Assembly: GCA_019693395.1 (NCBI GenBank)
Contig: JAAMXP010005479.1
Location: 1-21,421, forward strand
Reading direction: 5' to 3'
DNA: 21,421 nucleotides
Source of the DNA: Ettlia oleoabundans
Lineage: Eukaryota; Chlorophyta; Chlorophyceae; Chlamydomonadales
Positions within the stretch are counted from its first letter, which is position 1; each line of letters opens with the position of its first letter. Shown here piece by piece: positions 7,548 through 17,290 of this stretch. A program made the translations under genes and the position numbers. The notes below the pieces were generated by a model. It had not been told where the DNA came from. It saw nothing but the letters and a program-made list of their open reading frames with translations, and did no database searches.

Positions 7548-10127
7548 CTTCTGCTCCTTCTCCTCCTTCTGCGGTGTCCTGTTGTGCCTGTTATGACATT
7601 CAACCGCCCAATGCCACCAACCCCTTGCAGTTGCCCGACGACTGTGACAGCAACATGGCCCGGGCGATACAGGCCTCTCTTGAAGATGCCCGTGCGCAGC
7701 AGCAGCGACAGCAGCAACAACAGCAACAGCAAGAGCAGCAGCAACAGGCGGCAGCAACGGGGCCCGACGCTGTGCAGCCAGCTGCTGGTGAGGCGGTGCT
7801 GGATAGCAGTGCGGCTGCGGACCCGAACCGCCCCTCTGACGCCGACATCATCGCATGGGAAAACCAGATACGGTGGGCGGGGCTGAACCGCACACCCACA
7901 GCAGCTGCTATGCATGGAAGTGTCGCCTTGAACCTCCGTGTCCTGTGCATCGGACAGGCCGGCCAAGTGCGCACGGTAAGCACAGCCCTCTCTCCCTGTT
8001 GAGGATCCCAGCTGCTGTGTGCGCATGTGTGCAGGGAGGCTGAGGTGAAGCGTGTGCCGCTCATGGGGGACAGAGAGCCGCTGGAGGCGCTGGCTGCTGA
8101 GTACGCCTCGGGGTCAGCCATCTACCGCCAGAAGATTGACAAGCTCAAGGAGGACTACGGCAGCATAAGGTGGGCCTTACCAAGCATGGAGTGTGGTACA
8201 GCACTGCACACTTTTACATTGTTGCCATCAATCGACTCCGCTGGCGCTACCCAGTGTATTCCCCACTCATCCTCAGCTCAGCACCCCTACAGGCGCACAC
8301 GCGGTGATGGCAACTGCTTCTTCCGCTCCTTCCTGTTTGGCTACCTGGAGGGGCTGCTGCTGTCGGGTGACGGGTTGGGGGAGCGGGACCGCGTGCTGAC
8401 GAGGCTAGAGGGCCTCAAGAAATCGCTGGTAGAGGTTGGGGGCTACGATGAGATAGGTGGGTGGGTCGCTGCTGCTGCTGGGTGTGCCGGACATGGTCGG
8501 TTGCCAGCTGGCTGGGTGTTCAGGCAGTGTGGAGGAGGACAGCAGGCGAGGAATTGCTGGTCATCCAACTTTGCAGGAACAGGCAGCGAGATGTGCCTGC
8601 TGGTCTCACGCATACCCACTGCCTCCCTTCATCCTTGCCAAACATTTCCACACCCAATATTTACACGTACCGTCCCCATTTCCCGTTGCAGTCACCCACC
8701 CCTTGTTACTTGGTTTAATGCAAGTTTATCACAGCATACGCCCCCGCCTGGCCCCCTCCCTGCAGTGCTGGAGACCCCGCTGGACATGGTGCTGCAGATG
8801 CTGCGCAGTGTGGGTGCACCCCTGGACCCCCTCACCATCGAGGGCCTGGAGAGCAACGTGCGCGACGAGGACATCAGGTGAATCGTCTGCCAGCTTGGCT
8901 GAGTGGCACGGCATGCATCAATGAATTACTTCCCCTGGAGGGTCACGCTGCGGTTTTGGTGCAGCTGTTGCAGTGCCACTGGGATACCAAGCGGCCCTCC
9001 CCACCCCCCACTCCCACCACCAGATGACATCTTAGTCGTCTGCATGTTTGTTCACATGCCCTCCCCCACTCCGGGCTGCAGCGCGTACGCTGTGTGGCTG
9101 CTACGCATGGTGACGTCGTGTGAGATCAAGCGGCGGGCCGACTTCTTTGCGCCGTTCATCATGGTGAGCCCCACCCGCTGTTGACTTTGACATTTCGCTT
9201 CAGCTGGGCAATCTGGCAACGAGAGACTGTTGCTTCGTTGCTACGTTGGCCGGGCAAGCAGCTCTGGTCCCGAACGGGTTCCAAGCAGCTGCTGGTTGAA
9301 AGACCGGTATCGTATTTGTGGTGCTGAACGGCTGCTTTGATAGCACAGTATGCCACCCGTGAGGTTTCCTGCACCACAACCACAAGCACAAACACCTTCC
9401 ATATTCTCCCCCCTGACTGACAGCATTGTTGTTGTGATGTGTGTTGCCTCAGGGGCTGAGCGACCTGGATGTCGCCTCCTTCTGCTCCAAGTGTGTGGAC
9501 CCCATGGGGGAGGAGGCAGACCACGTGCAATTGGTGGCACTGGCTGACGCACTGCAGGCACGCTTCATCAACAGCATCCATGCGGGGGGGCCAAGCCATG
9601 TGTTGTTCAACGGAGGTGGACAGCTGCTTGTAATTACCCCAACAGGCAACACTGCAGCACAGGCACTTGCCCATGCCCACCCTTCCTCCCTCCAGCCCTG
9701 CTTCCATCCCGCGTTCCCCTCATGTTATATCCCCGCAGGTGCCAATCCGCGTGGTGTACTTGGATCGCTCACTGGCGCCCGGCGGCGGCGGCGAGGGTAG
9801 CGGCAGCGGCGTGCACGTGGACATGCACGACTTCATTCCTGAGGGGTGCCAGCAGCCTTCACAGCCACGCGTGCACCTCCTCTACCGGCCTGGACATTAT
9901 GTGAGTCCCAACCCTGCACTTCACCGTGATGCAGCTCCGCTGACACAGTTGCGCTGATTGGAGTGCCTTGTGATGGGACGCATATGCGTGCTGTTGCTGC
10001 ATGATGGTGGACNNNNNNNNNNNNNNNNNNNNNNNNNNNNNNNNNNNNNNNNNNNNNNNNNNNNNNNNNNNNNNNNNNNNNNNNNNNNNNNNNNNTGCAG
10101 GACCTCATGTATCCACGGCACGGTTGA
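7544..10127 (+). CDS. OTUB1: Otubain-type deubiquitinase (OTUB1-like, peptidase family C65)
   Basis: Exons: 7544-7872, 8035-8169, 8293-8456, 8766-8877, 9082-9163, 9453-9557, 9739-9900, 10101-10127. All junctions keep phase, giving 371 residues. Otubains are cysteine proteases that cut ubiquitin chains, and in animals OTUB1 also inhibits UBC13 without catalysis. The OTU core is complete: RTRGDGNCFFRS holds Asp160 and the nucleophile Cys163, and LLYRPGHYD holds His362 and Asp364. The conserved ALADALQ-VPIRVVYLD and FIPEG segments are also present. The N-terminus carries a UIM-like helix (NMARAIQASLEDA, near residues 37-49) and a Q-rich tract (near 51-68), so the protein is longer than human OTUB1. 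Residues near DADIIAWENQIR begin the family-typical part. The start is either ATG 7544, ATG 7505 in the same frame, or internal ATG 7655. One intron uses a GC donor, and the last intron contains the assembly gap. The 3' neighbour is a UEV in tail-to-tail orientation. Confidence 0.93.
7697..7750 (+). repeat. CAG/CAA tract encoding poly-Q in otubain
   Basis: A run of CAG and CAA codons, interrupted by single CGA and GAG codons, encodes a glutamine-rich stretch directly after the UIM-like helix. The mix of CAG and CAA suggests it is not a pure, freshly expanded microsatellite. Confidence 0.85.
9558..9563 (+). other. GC-type 5' splice site in otubain (CAG/GCACGC)
   Basis: The exon encoding ALADALQ ends in CTGCAG followed by GCACGC. 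Family conservation requires ALADALQ to join VPIRVVYLD, which starts at 9739 behind CCCCGCAG, and the phase fits. GCACGC is a poor match to the usual GCAAGT, so this donor may be weak or regulated. Confidence 0.6.
10013..10095. other. Assembly gap of 83 N
   Basis: The gap sits in the last otubain intron. Its left flank is the intron after the donor at 9901, and its right flank is TGCAG, the acceptor of the final eight-codon exon. Coding sequence is probably not lost, though the true gap length is unknown. Confidence 0.95.
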
Positions 10128-10420
10128 TAGGGGCTGTTTTGCTCATTGGAGTGTTGGCAGAGCCCGCATTCCAGTCCCCAGTCGCTTGCCCTGGCCAGCA
10201 CCTGGTTGGTCCATGATGCATTCTAGAATGAAATATTTCAATCACGAGATTGGCTGCTGTTGTGCGCTGCCCCAGCCAATCTGGTTGCCACCCTCCCTAC
10301 ACTGCCAAACCTGTCTCGCACGTGGTGTCTTGATGCAAACACATCTCCAACTAGAGGACGATTAGGCAGGAACGGTAGGAGAGACACGAGTTACCATGCC
10401 GTTGATCTCTTCAAATAGTG
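10128..10420. other. Intergenic space between the convergent otubain and UEV1 genes
   Basis: This holds the 3' UTR of otubain and the downstream flank of UEV1. I see no TGTAA on the plus strand within it, so the otubain poly(A) site is not located. No further gene is recognised. Confidence 0.5.
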
Positions 10421-10425
10421 TTACA
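10421..10425 (-). terminator. TGTAA poly(A) signal of UEV1
   Basis: The minus strand reads TGTAA about 110 bases after the UEV1 stop codon. Position and sequence fit the chlorophyte polyadenylation signal. Confidence 0.6.
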
Positions 10426-10535
10426 GGCACGGCTGCCGTGATTGACAGCGGTCTGGCAAGCTTGGTAGGGGGCTGCAATCACCTGCTCGCCCGCTGGAAC
10501 AGCACAACAGCAGGGGCGTGCACAAGCAGCGGTCG

Positions 10536-11786
10536 TCAATATGTGCTGCCCTCTGGCGGCTGCGGCAGTTTGCGGTTGTGCGGCTGCGCCATCTCTCGCC
10601 GCAGCTCGGTCAGTACGGTTTCCATTGTGCACTGCCGGTTCCAGCGACCCAGCACCTGGAACTGACGGGGGTCCACCACGCCATTGGGCGCTACGCACGC
10701 CATCTGTACGCGAGACTGGAAGCGAACCTGGGGCGGCTGCGGGCAGCAAGCAGGCAGGCAATGGGCAGCAGATCAGGGGACAGCGGTTTGCTACACAGTC
10801 GTCAATATGGAAGGAGGCAGCAGCACCGAGGCGTGGGCAGCTTCCTTGTGTCAACACTCAGCCCTAGCCCCTATGCAGAGGCAGATTTTGCCCATTGATG
10901 CATGCATGCTGCTCGGCAACGCTGTTGAGTGCATGGTAAGATGTGCCCACCCTGTTGGGGTAGTGTTCATCGCAGTAGATTTTCAAGGTGTAGATTCTGC
11001 CGTCGTGCACAGTCTGCAAAGCAAGTGGGGCGGCTTGGCTGTCGTACCAACACACTGGTCAGGAACCATGCTGCAGCAATGGCTCAGCAGCATAACTCAA
11101 ACCCTGTATAAGGGGGAGTCTGCCTTTACGCTGCGAGATTGCTGGCTTTGCGCACACCAAATAGCATTGTCAGCAGGCCAGCACCCAACGCAATAGTTGA
11201 TGGGTACAAGGGTGCCAGCCCAAGGCATTTGGGACATGCTTAGCACATGGCTGCCCGCTCCTCCTCGAAGCACCGTTGTTGTCAAGCACGCACGTTTGGG
11301 GGCCCAATGATGGTGCCTGTCCAGTGCCGCATAAGCAGGTCGTCTGCATTGTCCATTCCATAGCTAACTGTGCCATCCCCAATACCCTTCTCCCCCTTCT
11401 CCAGCTCCTCCAGCAGCCGAAAATTGCGGGGGACTGCGGTCCGGCAAGGATATAACAAGCAACCAGGTAGCATTGTGGGCATTGAGTTCTGACGGCGGAG
11501 AGGTGCTGCCACAGGCTTCACCCGCCCGCCGCTTGCTTGACTTTTTGGCCACACAACTGCTACAAGCGCAGCAGGTTGCACTGCCGCTCTCCTTTATGCA
11601 GTACAAATGTATTTGGGTTAAGCAGTGATCAAGGCCGCAGCGGCCAAAAAGCTGAGAGCAACCGCGGTGTTCAAGGGCGACTGGCCTTGCTTGCGACTGC
11701 AACGGCGGCTTGATGATACTGGGTAAATATGTGCTGGTTATAGCCCAATCAAGGTGCTCACCCACGACGTTCCCGCCGCCCTGCAT
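10536..11786 (-). CDS. UEV1: Ubiquitin-conjugating enzyme E2 variant, UEV1/MMS2 type
   Basis: Four exons in transcription order: 11786-11762, 11433-11294, 11013-10951, 10736-10536. All phases close, giving 142 residues, the normal length for this family. UEV1/MMS2 lacks the catalytic cysteine and pairs with UBC13 to build K63-linked ubiquitin chains in DNA damage tolerance and signalling. Visible signatures are [17 protein letters not shown] near the N-terminus, [45 protein letters not shown] and the C-terminal [11 protein letters not shown]. There is no HPN motif or active-site Cys at the E2 position, as expected for a UEV. The start is the ATG of an eight-codon first exon (MQGGGNVV), a short lead as in MMS2. 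Its 5' end faces BRF1 across 284 bp, and its 3' end faces otubain. Confidence 0.95.
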
Positions 11787-12070
11787 CTTGATCGGCTACT
11801 GAAACGCGCGGGGCTTGCTCTCACAACTATTGGACGTTGTAAGTTTTCGAAAGACGCGTTATTCGGCGTCAATGCCTGCTCCTGACTCGTAGCTGACGAG
11901 AGTTTTCTTCCTGGGCACTACATACTCGCCATGGGAGCCTCAACCGCACCTCGAACCACCACTGCACACCGCTGATAGCTAGTGGACAGTGTGCCGAGCC
12001 CACCCGGCACGACACTGGACAGCTTGCACCGCTTGGCGGGCGGCTAGCGGCCGCCTTGCCGCTGCAAAGA
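11787..12070. promoter_or_regulatory. Divergent intergenic region between UEV1 and BRF1
   Basis: The start codons of two oppositely oriented genes are 284 bp apart, so both 5' UTRs and both promoters must fit here. The middle is less GC-rich than its flanks and includes a TTTTCGAAAG near-palindrome and a TTATTCGGCG word. No TATA box was identified. Confidence 0.55.
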
Positions 12071-15000
12071 ATGGTCTACTGCAATCATTGTGCATGCGAA
12101 GTGGACGTGGAGGTGGACGACGCAAATGGCTTCTCGTGAGTCTCAGCGTGCCTGCTCGCTTGCCTGGCTCACTTGCAGCCCCGATCTTGTGCAAGATGGG
12201 CTCCAAGGAAGGGTAGCGGCGCCCTTACAACCGCCTCTCTCTTGAGCAGCCAAGTCTGCCGGCGCCCTGCACCGCCAACATAGCGCCACGCCCTTTCCCG
12301 CTCCCCACCTTTACGTCTCTGCAGGTGCTGCGTTCAATGTGGCCACGTGCTGGAGGACACAGCCTTCTCGGCAGACGTCACGTTTCAAAAGGATGCAGGC
12401 GGTGAGAGTGCGGTGGTGGGACAGTTTGTTAACGAGAGCGGCGTGGCACGCGGGATTGGGCGCATCCACGGCGGCCGTGTTTACGCCTACCAGGCAGACT
12501 CACACGAGAAGGCGCTGCAGCGTGGGCGCCACGAAATCGCACACCTGGTGGACATGCTTAGCGTGCGGCCGCGGGAGGAGAGCATTGAAGGGGGTGCGTG
12601 CCTGCATGGTTGCCGGGCAGCTGGCGCCGGCGCTCATTGCTGCTGCTTGCAGCGCCAGGCCACCTCATTGTGTTGCCAACCATTGGTTACGGCCAGCAAA
12701 GCTGCAGCAGATCTGGTGTTTCGCGTGAGAGTGCTGAGTACCAAAGCTGCAGCAGATCTGGTGTTTCGCGTGAGAGTGCTGAGTACCAAAGCTGCAGCAG
12801 ATCTGGTGTTTTGCGTGAGAGTGCTGAGTACCAACACGAAGCGGCACATGCTGCAGTGTTGACAGCGCTGTGCAGCATGGCATGTGATCCTGTCCTTAGG
12901 CTGCTCCCAACCCAGTTGCATGCCCACCTTGCCGTGCTCCTTCTTGCCCCTGCCCCGACGTGTTATGCGCCGCAGCCCACCGGCTGTACAAGATGGGCCT
13001 GCAACGCGGTTTCACGCGAGGGCGGCGCACCAACCAGGTGGCAGCAGCCTGCCTCTACCTGTTTTGCCGCATGGACTCCAAGCCCTTCCTCCTCATCGAC
13101 TTCAGCGACGCTCTTCAGGTCAACGTGTTTGCGCTGGGAGCTGTGTTCCTACAGCTGGCCAAGCTGGTGCGCATGACAGAGCATCCGTCCTTTGCCAAGT
13201 GAGTCAGTTGCAATGGGCCAGCAGCAGGAATGGTGGGATTTGTCACACCACTAGATCAAAGCATGTTGCTGCCGCAAAACATAGCAGGGAGGGCTGGGAA
13301 GTAACTGATGTAACTATGTTGAGGCGGTATACAGTAAACTCGCGGCTCCACACCTGCCCGATGCTTCTGTCTTGTTGCCGCCTCTCTCCTCTCTTCGCAA
13401 TCCCCTCTCCTTCCTCTTGCAACCCTCGCCCCACGTTTACTGCCCTCATTCCCAGGCCTGTGGACCCTTCACTGTACATCCATCGTTTCGCTGACCGCCT
13501 GGATTTTGGGCGCCAGATGCACGCTGTGGCCAACACAGCGCTGCGCCTGGTAGCCTCCATGAAGCGCGACTGGATACAGACGGGGCGCCGCCCATCAGGC
13601 ATATGCGGTGCAGCCATCTACATCGCGGCACACATACACGGTGGGTGGATTGATGGGTGGTGGGCGAGGACTGCGCACAACTGTGTGTTACAAAAACTGC
13701 AATGGCAGTACGGCTGTTCTGGAAATGCCGTGTCGTGTGCTTGATTCTACCCCAGATTCACCGGCTATGACAGCTCTGATGTTAATCATCCCCATCCCAT
13801 AGCACTCACTGGAACCTCCTGCTCTGCCTTGCCCCCCGCCCTGCCCCTGCCTTTGCCCCGTCTTTTAGGCTTTGAGCGCAGCATTCGCGACGTTGTATCT
13901 GTGGTTCACATTGGGCAGCACACGCTTTCCAAGCGGCTGTACGAGTTCTCCTCCACCACCGCCTCAGATTTCACGGCGGAGGAGTTTGAGGAGCAGGCAA
14001 AGGCAATAGACGCGTCAGAGACGGCACGCCTGGAGGCGGTACAGCCTGAGGCGCAGCCCGCCGGCTTGCTGGAAGGAGCGGGATGCGAGCACCTGCGTGA
14101 GTTGATGGGGCGGTTTTCACACGGTGGCTGCTGGACGGGTCGTGTTTGGGAAGGCGGTGCCTTTAAGTGATGTAGTGCAACGCTAGCGTCAGTGGTCACC
14201 AGTCTTGTGTGGACTGGCCGAAAGGGCCCTGGTGGGAAGTTCCAGTAACATCAAACAACGTTCTTGCCGGTGTTGCCTGTGCTGCGCTGCAGGGATGGGT
14301 GAGGCACACTTTGCTCACGCCATGTGCCGCGCCTGCTACCTGGACTTCATGCAGGCAAGCCGTCAGCACCCTCATTCTTGTTTGTCCTGTTGTTAGGCAG
14401 GCAAGGGGAGTTCCGATGCCGGGTTGTGCCCGAATTCTGCCATTGCAATCGCTGGTGACATTCCTGAACTGTTGTTTGCTGCCAAGCATGAGCTAGGCTG
14501 GCCTACTTTGTGCATATGTTTCCAGTGCTGCTTGACTGCTGTAATGTCCCGCGCCGCATGTTGTTCGGGCAGAGGGTCAAAGCAGCATGCAACAGCATGG
14601 GACGACCACGATGTTTATTTATTTTATTCACTCATCCTGCTACATCCAGCTTCATGGGGTTCCTGACACACCTGCGCACTGCCCCTGCTGCCCTGCAGTC
14701 CAGCGGCGGTGTGTTCAACGGCGCCAACCCCCCCGCCTACGAGCGCAACCGGCGCAAGGAGGTGGCGGAGCTGCTGGCGCTGCCGGGGCCAGGTGGGTAG
14801 GTGGATGGGTGGGTGGGTGGCTGCTTAAGTGTCCTGGGTGTCTGGTTGGCTGGCTGGTCTGAGGTAGCCAGGCCAACATCTCCTTCCATTACAGCTGTGG
14901 GGTTGGCATGGCAACAAGTCCTCCCTGATGCACGCAGACCTTATGACCCACGTGCTGCCTGGGCTGCTGCTGTGCTGCGCTGTGCTGTGCTGTGGTGCAG

Positions 15001-17290
15001 AGGATGATGAGGGGGAAGGTGATGAGGTGGCGGGTGAGGATGAGGAGTATGACCAGGAGGAGCAGGGAATAGCTGAGGCCATGGTCTCCGCTTTCCACGA
15101 GTCAGAGCTGCAGCAGTTTGCAAAGTTTCTGCCCAGCACCGCCGAGGAGGCGGCTGTGGCTGAGGAGGGCGGAGCAAGGGCAACACGGCGGCGGCGGCGC
15201 GCGGACCAGGACACGGCTGCAGAGGTGGAGGAGGCGGCGGGTGGCGAGCGGAAACGCAGGAGCCCAGAAGAGGGAGCTGGTGTGGCAGAGGGTGGGGAGC
15301 AGGGTGGGGAGCAGGAGCAGCGAGAGCAGCAGCCAGCAGGTGGCGCGGCACAGTCGGCTGACGGGCCAAGCAGCGAGGAGGTAGCGGCACAGCAAGCAGA
15401 TGCGAAGCAACAACAGCTGCAGGAGAAGCAGCAGCAGCAGCAAGAGGAGGAGGAGGAGCAGGTTCATGCTGAGAAGCGGCAGCGCAGCGAAGGCGCGCAG
15501 CACTCCCAGCTGTCTGACCAGACCGGCGCGCCAGCAGCAGCACAGGACGAGGCAGCTGTACCAGCAGGCGTTGCAGATGCCGCGGGCGCTGGTGGCAGCA
15601 GCCGCCACTTGTCCCAACACTCGGACCAAACTGCGGCAGTGGCTGCGGCAGGGGAACCCGCAGAGCCTGCAGCCCCCGCAGCAGAAGCAGCAGCAGCAGC
15701 GGAGGAGGAGGAGGAGGAGGAGGAGGGTGATGAGGCAGCTGTGGGACCCGGTGCTATTGTGCCAGTGCCCCAGCCACCTGCTGGCCAGGGGGGCGACGAG
15801 GGAAGGGAGGGGGGTGGCGGTGATACGTTGTCAGATATTGACGATGCTGATATTGACATGTATCTGGCTGATGAGGCAGAGGTGAGCCGACGCTGTGCCA
15901 CGCTGTGCCACGCTGTGGTCATGCATCGCCATGTCTCTGCTGTGCTGCCATCATGCTGAGCCATGGGCTTGCATCCTGCTGTGCTCGGCGCTGTTGTGTG
16001 CTGGCGTCTGTGCTTGCCTTTGCGTTGTGCTGTGTTGTGTGCTGCACTGGCGTGGCATGCCCATTTGGTCAATGCTGCTGTGGGGCGTAAGTTGATGGCT
16101 ACACACATCGCCTTGGCTCACTCAATCCCCCTCCCTTGGCTCTCCTCGCTTACCCCATCCTTCCCGTCTCTCGTACTGCGACTTCTGTTGTAGATTGCCT
16201 CTACTGCCTCTCCCCTCTCTTTCTTGCTTGTACCTTGGCACACACACCTCAACAGCCTATCGCTGCTGTTCCATCTGTACCAGCAAACTACGTGTGCCTT
16301 CTTCTGCTCCGCCATACCACCCCACCACCACAAGCGCAGGTGAAGTGCAAGGAGGAGATCTGGAACATGATGAACAGAGACTGGCTGGAGAAGCAGGCAG
16401 CCAAGCGTGCAGCACAGGAGGCGGCGGAGCGGCTGGTGGCGGAGCAACAGGCAGCACAGGAGGCGGCTGAGGCGGCAGGCGTGGCTTTCAAGCGCGGGCG
16501 GGGTCGCCCCCTGGGCTCAAAGACGAAGAACCACCGGGCAGCGGCGCTGGCAGACCTGCCGCCAGCAGAGTCCGCGCAGGAGGTGGGTGGATGGCTGGGT
16601 TAGTTGGTTGTCCCATGCCGGTTTGCTGAGGCTGCCATGGTCTATACCAACGCGTAACAGAACATGGAGTACCAGTTAAGCGGCAAGCGCCCGCTTGGGC
16701 CTGCCCTGCTCAACACACGACATTCACATGACTGGCGCCCCGCTTCCTTCCCGCAGGCCGCCATGCGGATGCTGGACTACCGCAAGCTGAGTAGCAAAAT
16801 CAACTACTCGGCGCTGGCGGATCTGTTTGCGGACGATGGCGGTGCGGGCAGTGGCGGAGCGGGTGAACCGCCTGCACTGGTTGCCGAGGCTTTGGAGGGT
16901 GATGAGGACGACAGGGGGCGGGGCAAGGCCGTGAGTGCCGCCATGCGTGAGCGCGAGGAGCAGCAGAAGGAGGAGGCGAGGCAGCTGGAGGCGCGACAGC
17001 TGGCGGCGCTGGAAGCAGAGAGGCGCAGTATCGACAGACGCAGCAGCAAGGCACGTGCTGGTGCTGCAAGGCTCGACTCGCTGGGGCTCTCGCTTGCTGG
17101 CGCCGCTGCCTGCACTCTAGGCGGTGGCGGCAGCGGGCCGCTGTCCCCCAAATCGGGGGTTGGTTCCTTGGGACGTCGCGCCGGTGGCCTGGGCTCTTTG
17201 AGGGACAGCAACTTCCGCAGCGCTATCACCTCAAAGGCTGACAGTGCTGCAGCAGGGGGCAGCAAGAAATCTGTGCGCTTTGCTGATTGA
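12071..17290 (+). CDS. BRF1: BRF1, TFIIB-related subunit of RNA polymerase III factor TFIIIB
   Basis: Ten exons: 12071-12135, 12325-12593, 12976-13198, 13456-13640, 13869-14096, 14293-14354, 14699-14792, 15001-15881, 16340-16582, 16757-17290. All phases close, giving 927 residues, longer than the human protein of under 700. BRF1 bridges TBP and Pol III at tRNA and 5S genes. The order is: N-terminal zinc ribbon with Cys4, Cys7, Cys24 and Cys27, then [14 protein letters not shown]; first cyclin fold (about 80-185, with [19 protein letters not shown]); second cyclin fold (about 186-285, with [20 protein letters not shown]); a [16 protein letters not shown] segment; a very acidic Q/E/A-rich insert in exon 8; the BRF1 homology block near 654-690 ([30 protein letters not shown]), which binds TBP; an alanine-rich AT-hook-like GRGRP; and [17 protein letters not shown]. 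The start ATG directly precedes the zinc ribbon. Intron 6 uses a GC donor, and intron 2 holds a triplicate. Confidence 0.95.
12698..12832 (+). repeat. Three tandem copies of a 45-bp unit in BRF1 intron 2
   Basis: Copies lie at 12698-12742, 12743-12787 and 12788-12832. Copies 1 and 2 look identical, and copy 3 differs by a single C-to-T. Each unit contains CTGCAGCAG and CGCGTGAGAG, which resemble a 3' and a 5' splice site. The unit is a multiple of three and is open in the frame of BRF1 exon 2. The array lies between the exon 2 donor and the exon 3 acceptor. Confidence 0.95.
14355..14360 (+). other. GC-type 5' splice site in BRF1 (CAG/GCAAGC)
   Basis: Exon 6 ends in ATGCAG followed by GCAAGC. 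It joins in phase to exon 7 at 14699 to give YLDFMQ-SSGGVF, a segment that plant BRF1 proteins appear to share. Confidence 0.7.
14961..15000 (+). repeat. TGTGC-type repeat at the BRF1 exon 8 acceptor
   Basis: Repeated TGCTG/TGTGC words fill the last 40 bases of intron 7 up to GTGCAG. The usual pyrimidine tract is missing. The same arrangement occurs on the minus strand at 3199-3238 in the methyltransferase gene. Confidence 0.65.
15001..15881 (+). repeat. E/Q/A-rich low-complexity coding tract (BRF1 exon 8)
   Basis: The largest BRF1 exon is dominated by GAG, CAG and GCA codons. It includes runs of E near 15445 and 15700 and of Q near 15430. It probably encodes a disordered acidic linker between the cyclin folds and the TBP-binding block. 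It also explains the long leucine-rich antisense frame on the minus strand, which is a shadow. Confidence 0.8.

Noticed and set aside
9164..9452. Possible transposon remnant in a long otubain intron
   Set aside because: The stretch is less GC-rich, but no terminal repeats, target-site duplication or transposase frame was seen.
10411..10857. 148-codon minus-strand frame
   Set aside because: It overlaps the last UEV1 exon in a different frame; the conserved UEV sequence is in the other frame.
12698..12832. Tandem 45-bp units as a CRISPR array or as coding repeats
   Set aside because: There are no spacers between copies, and the array lies between a conserved donor and acceptor of BRF1, so it is treated as intronic.
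14928..15000. ATG upstream of BRF1 exon 8 as a separate gene start
   Set aside because: The frame is in intron 7 and made of TGTGC repeats; exon 7 joins exon 8 in phase at 15001.
15102..15629. Leucine-rich minus-strand frame that looks like membrane segments
   Set aside because: It is the complement of the CAG/GAG-rich BRF1 exon 8, so the leucines come from CTG/CTC on the opposite strand.
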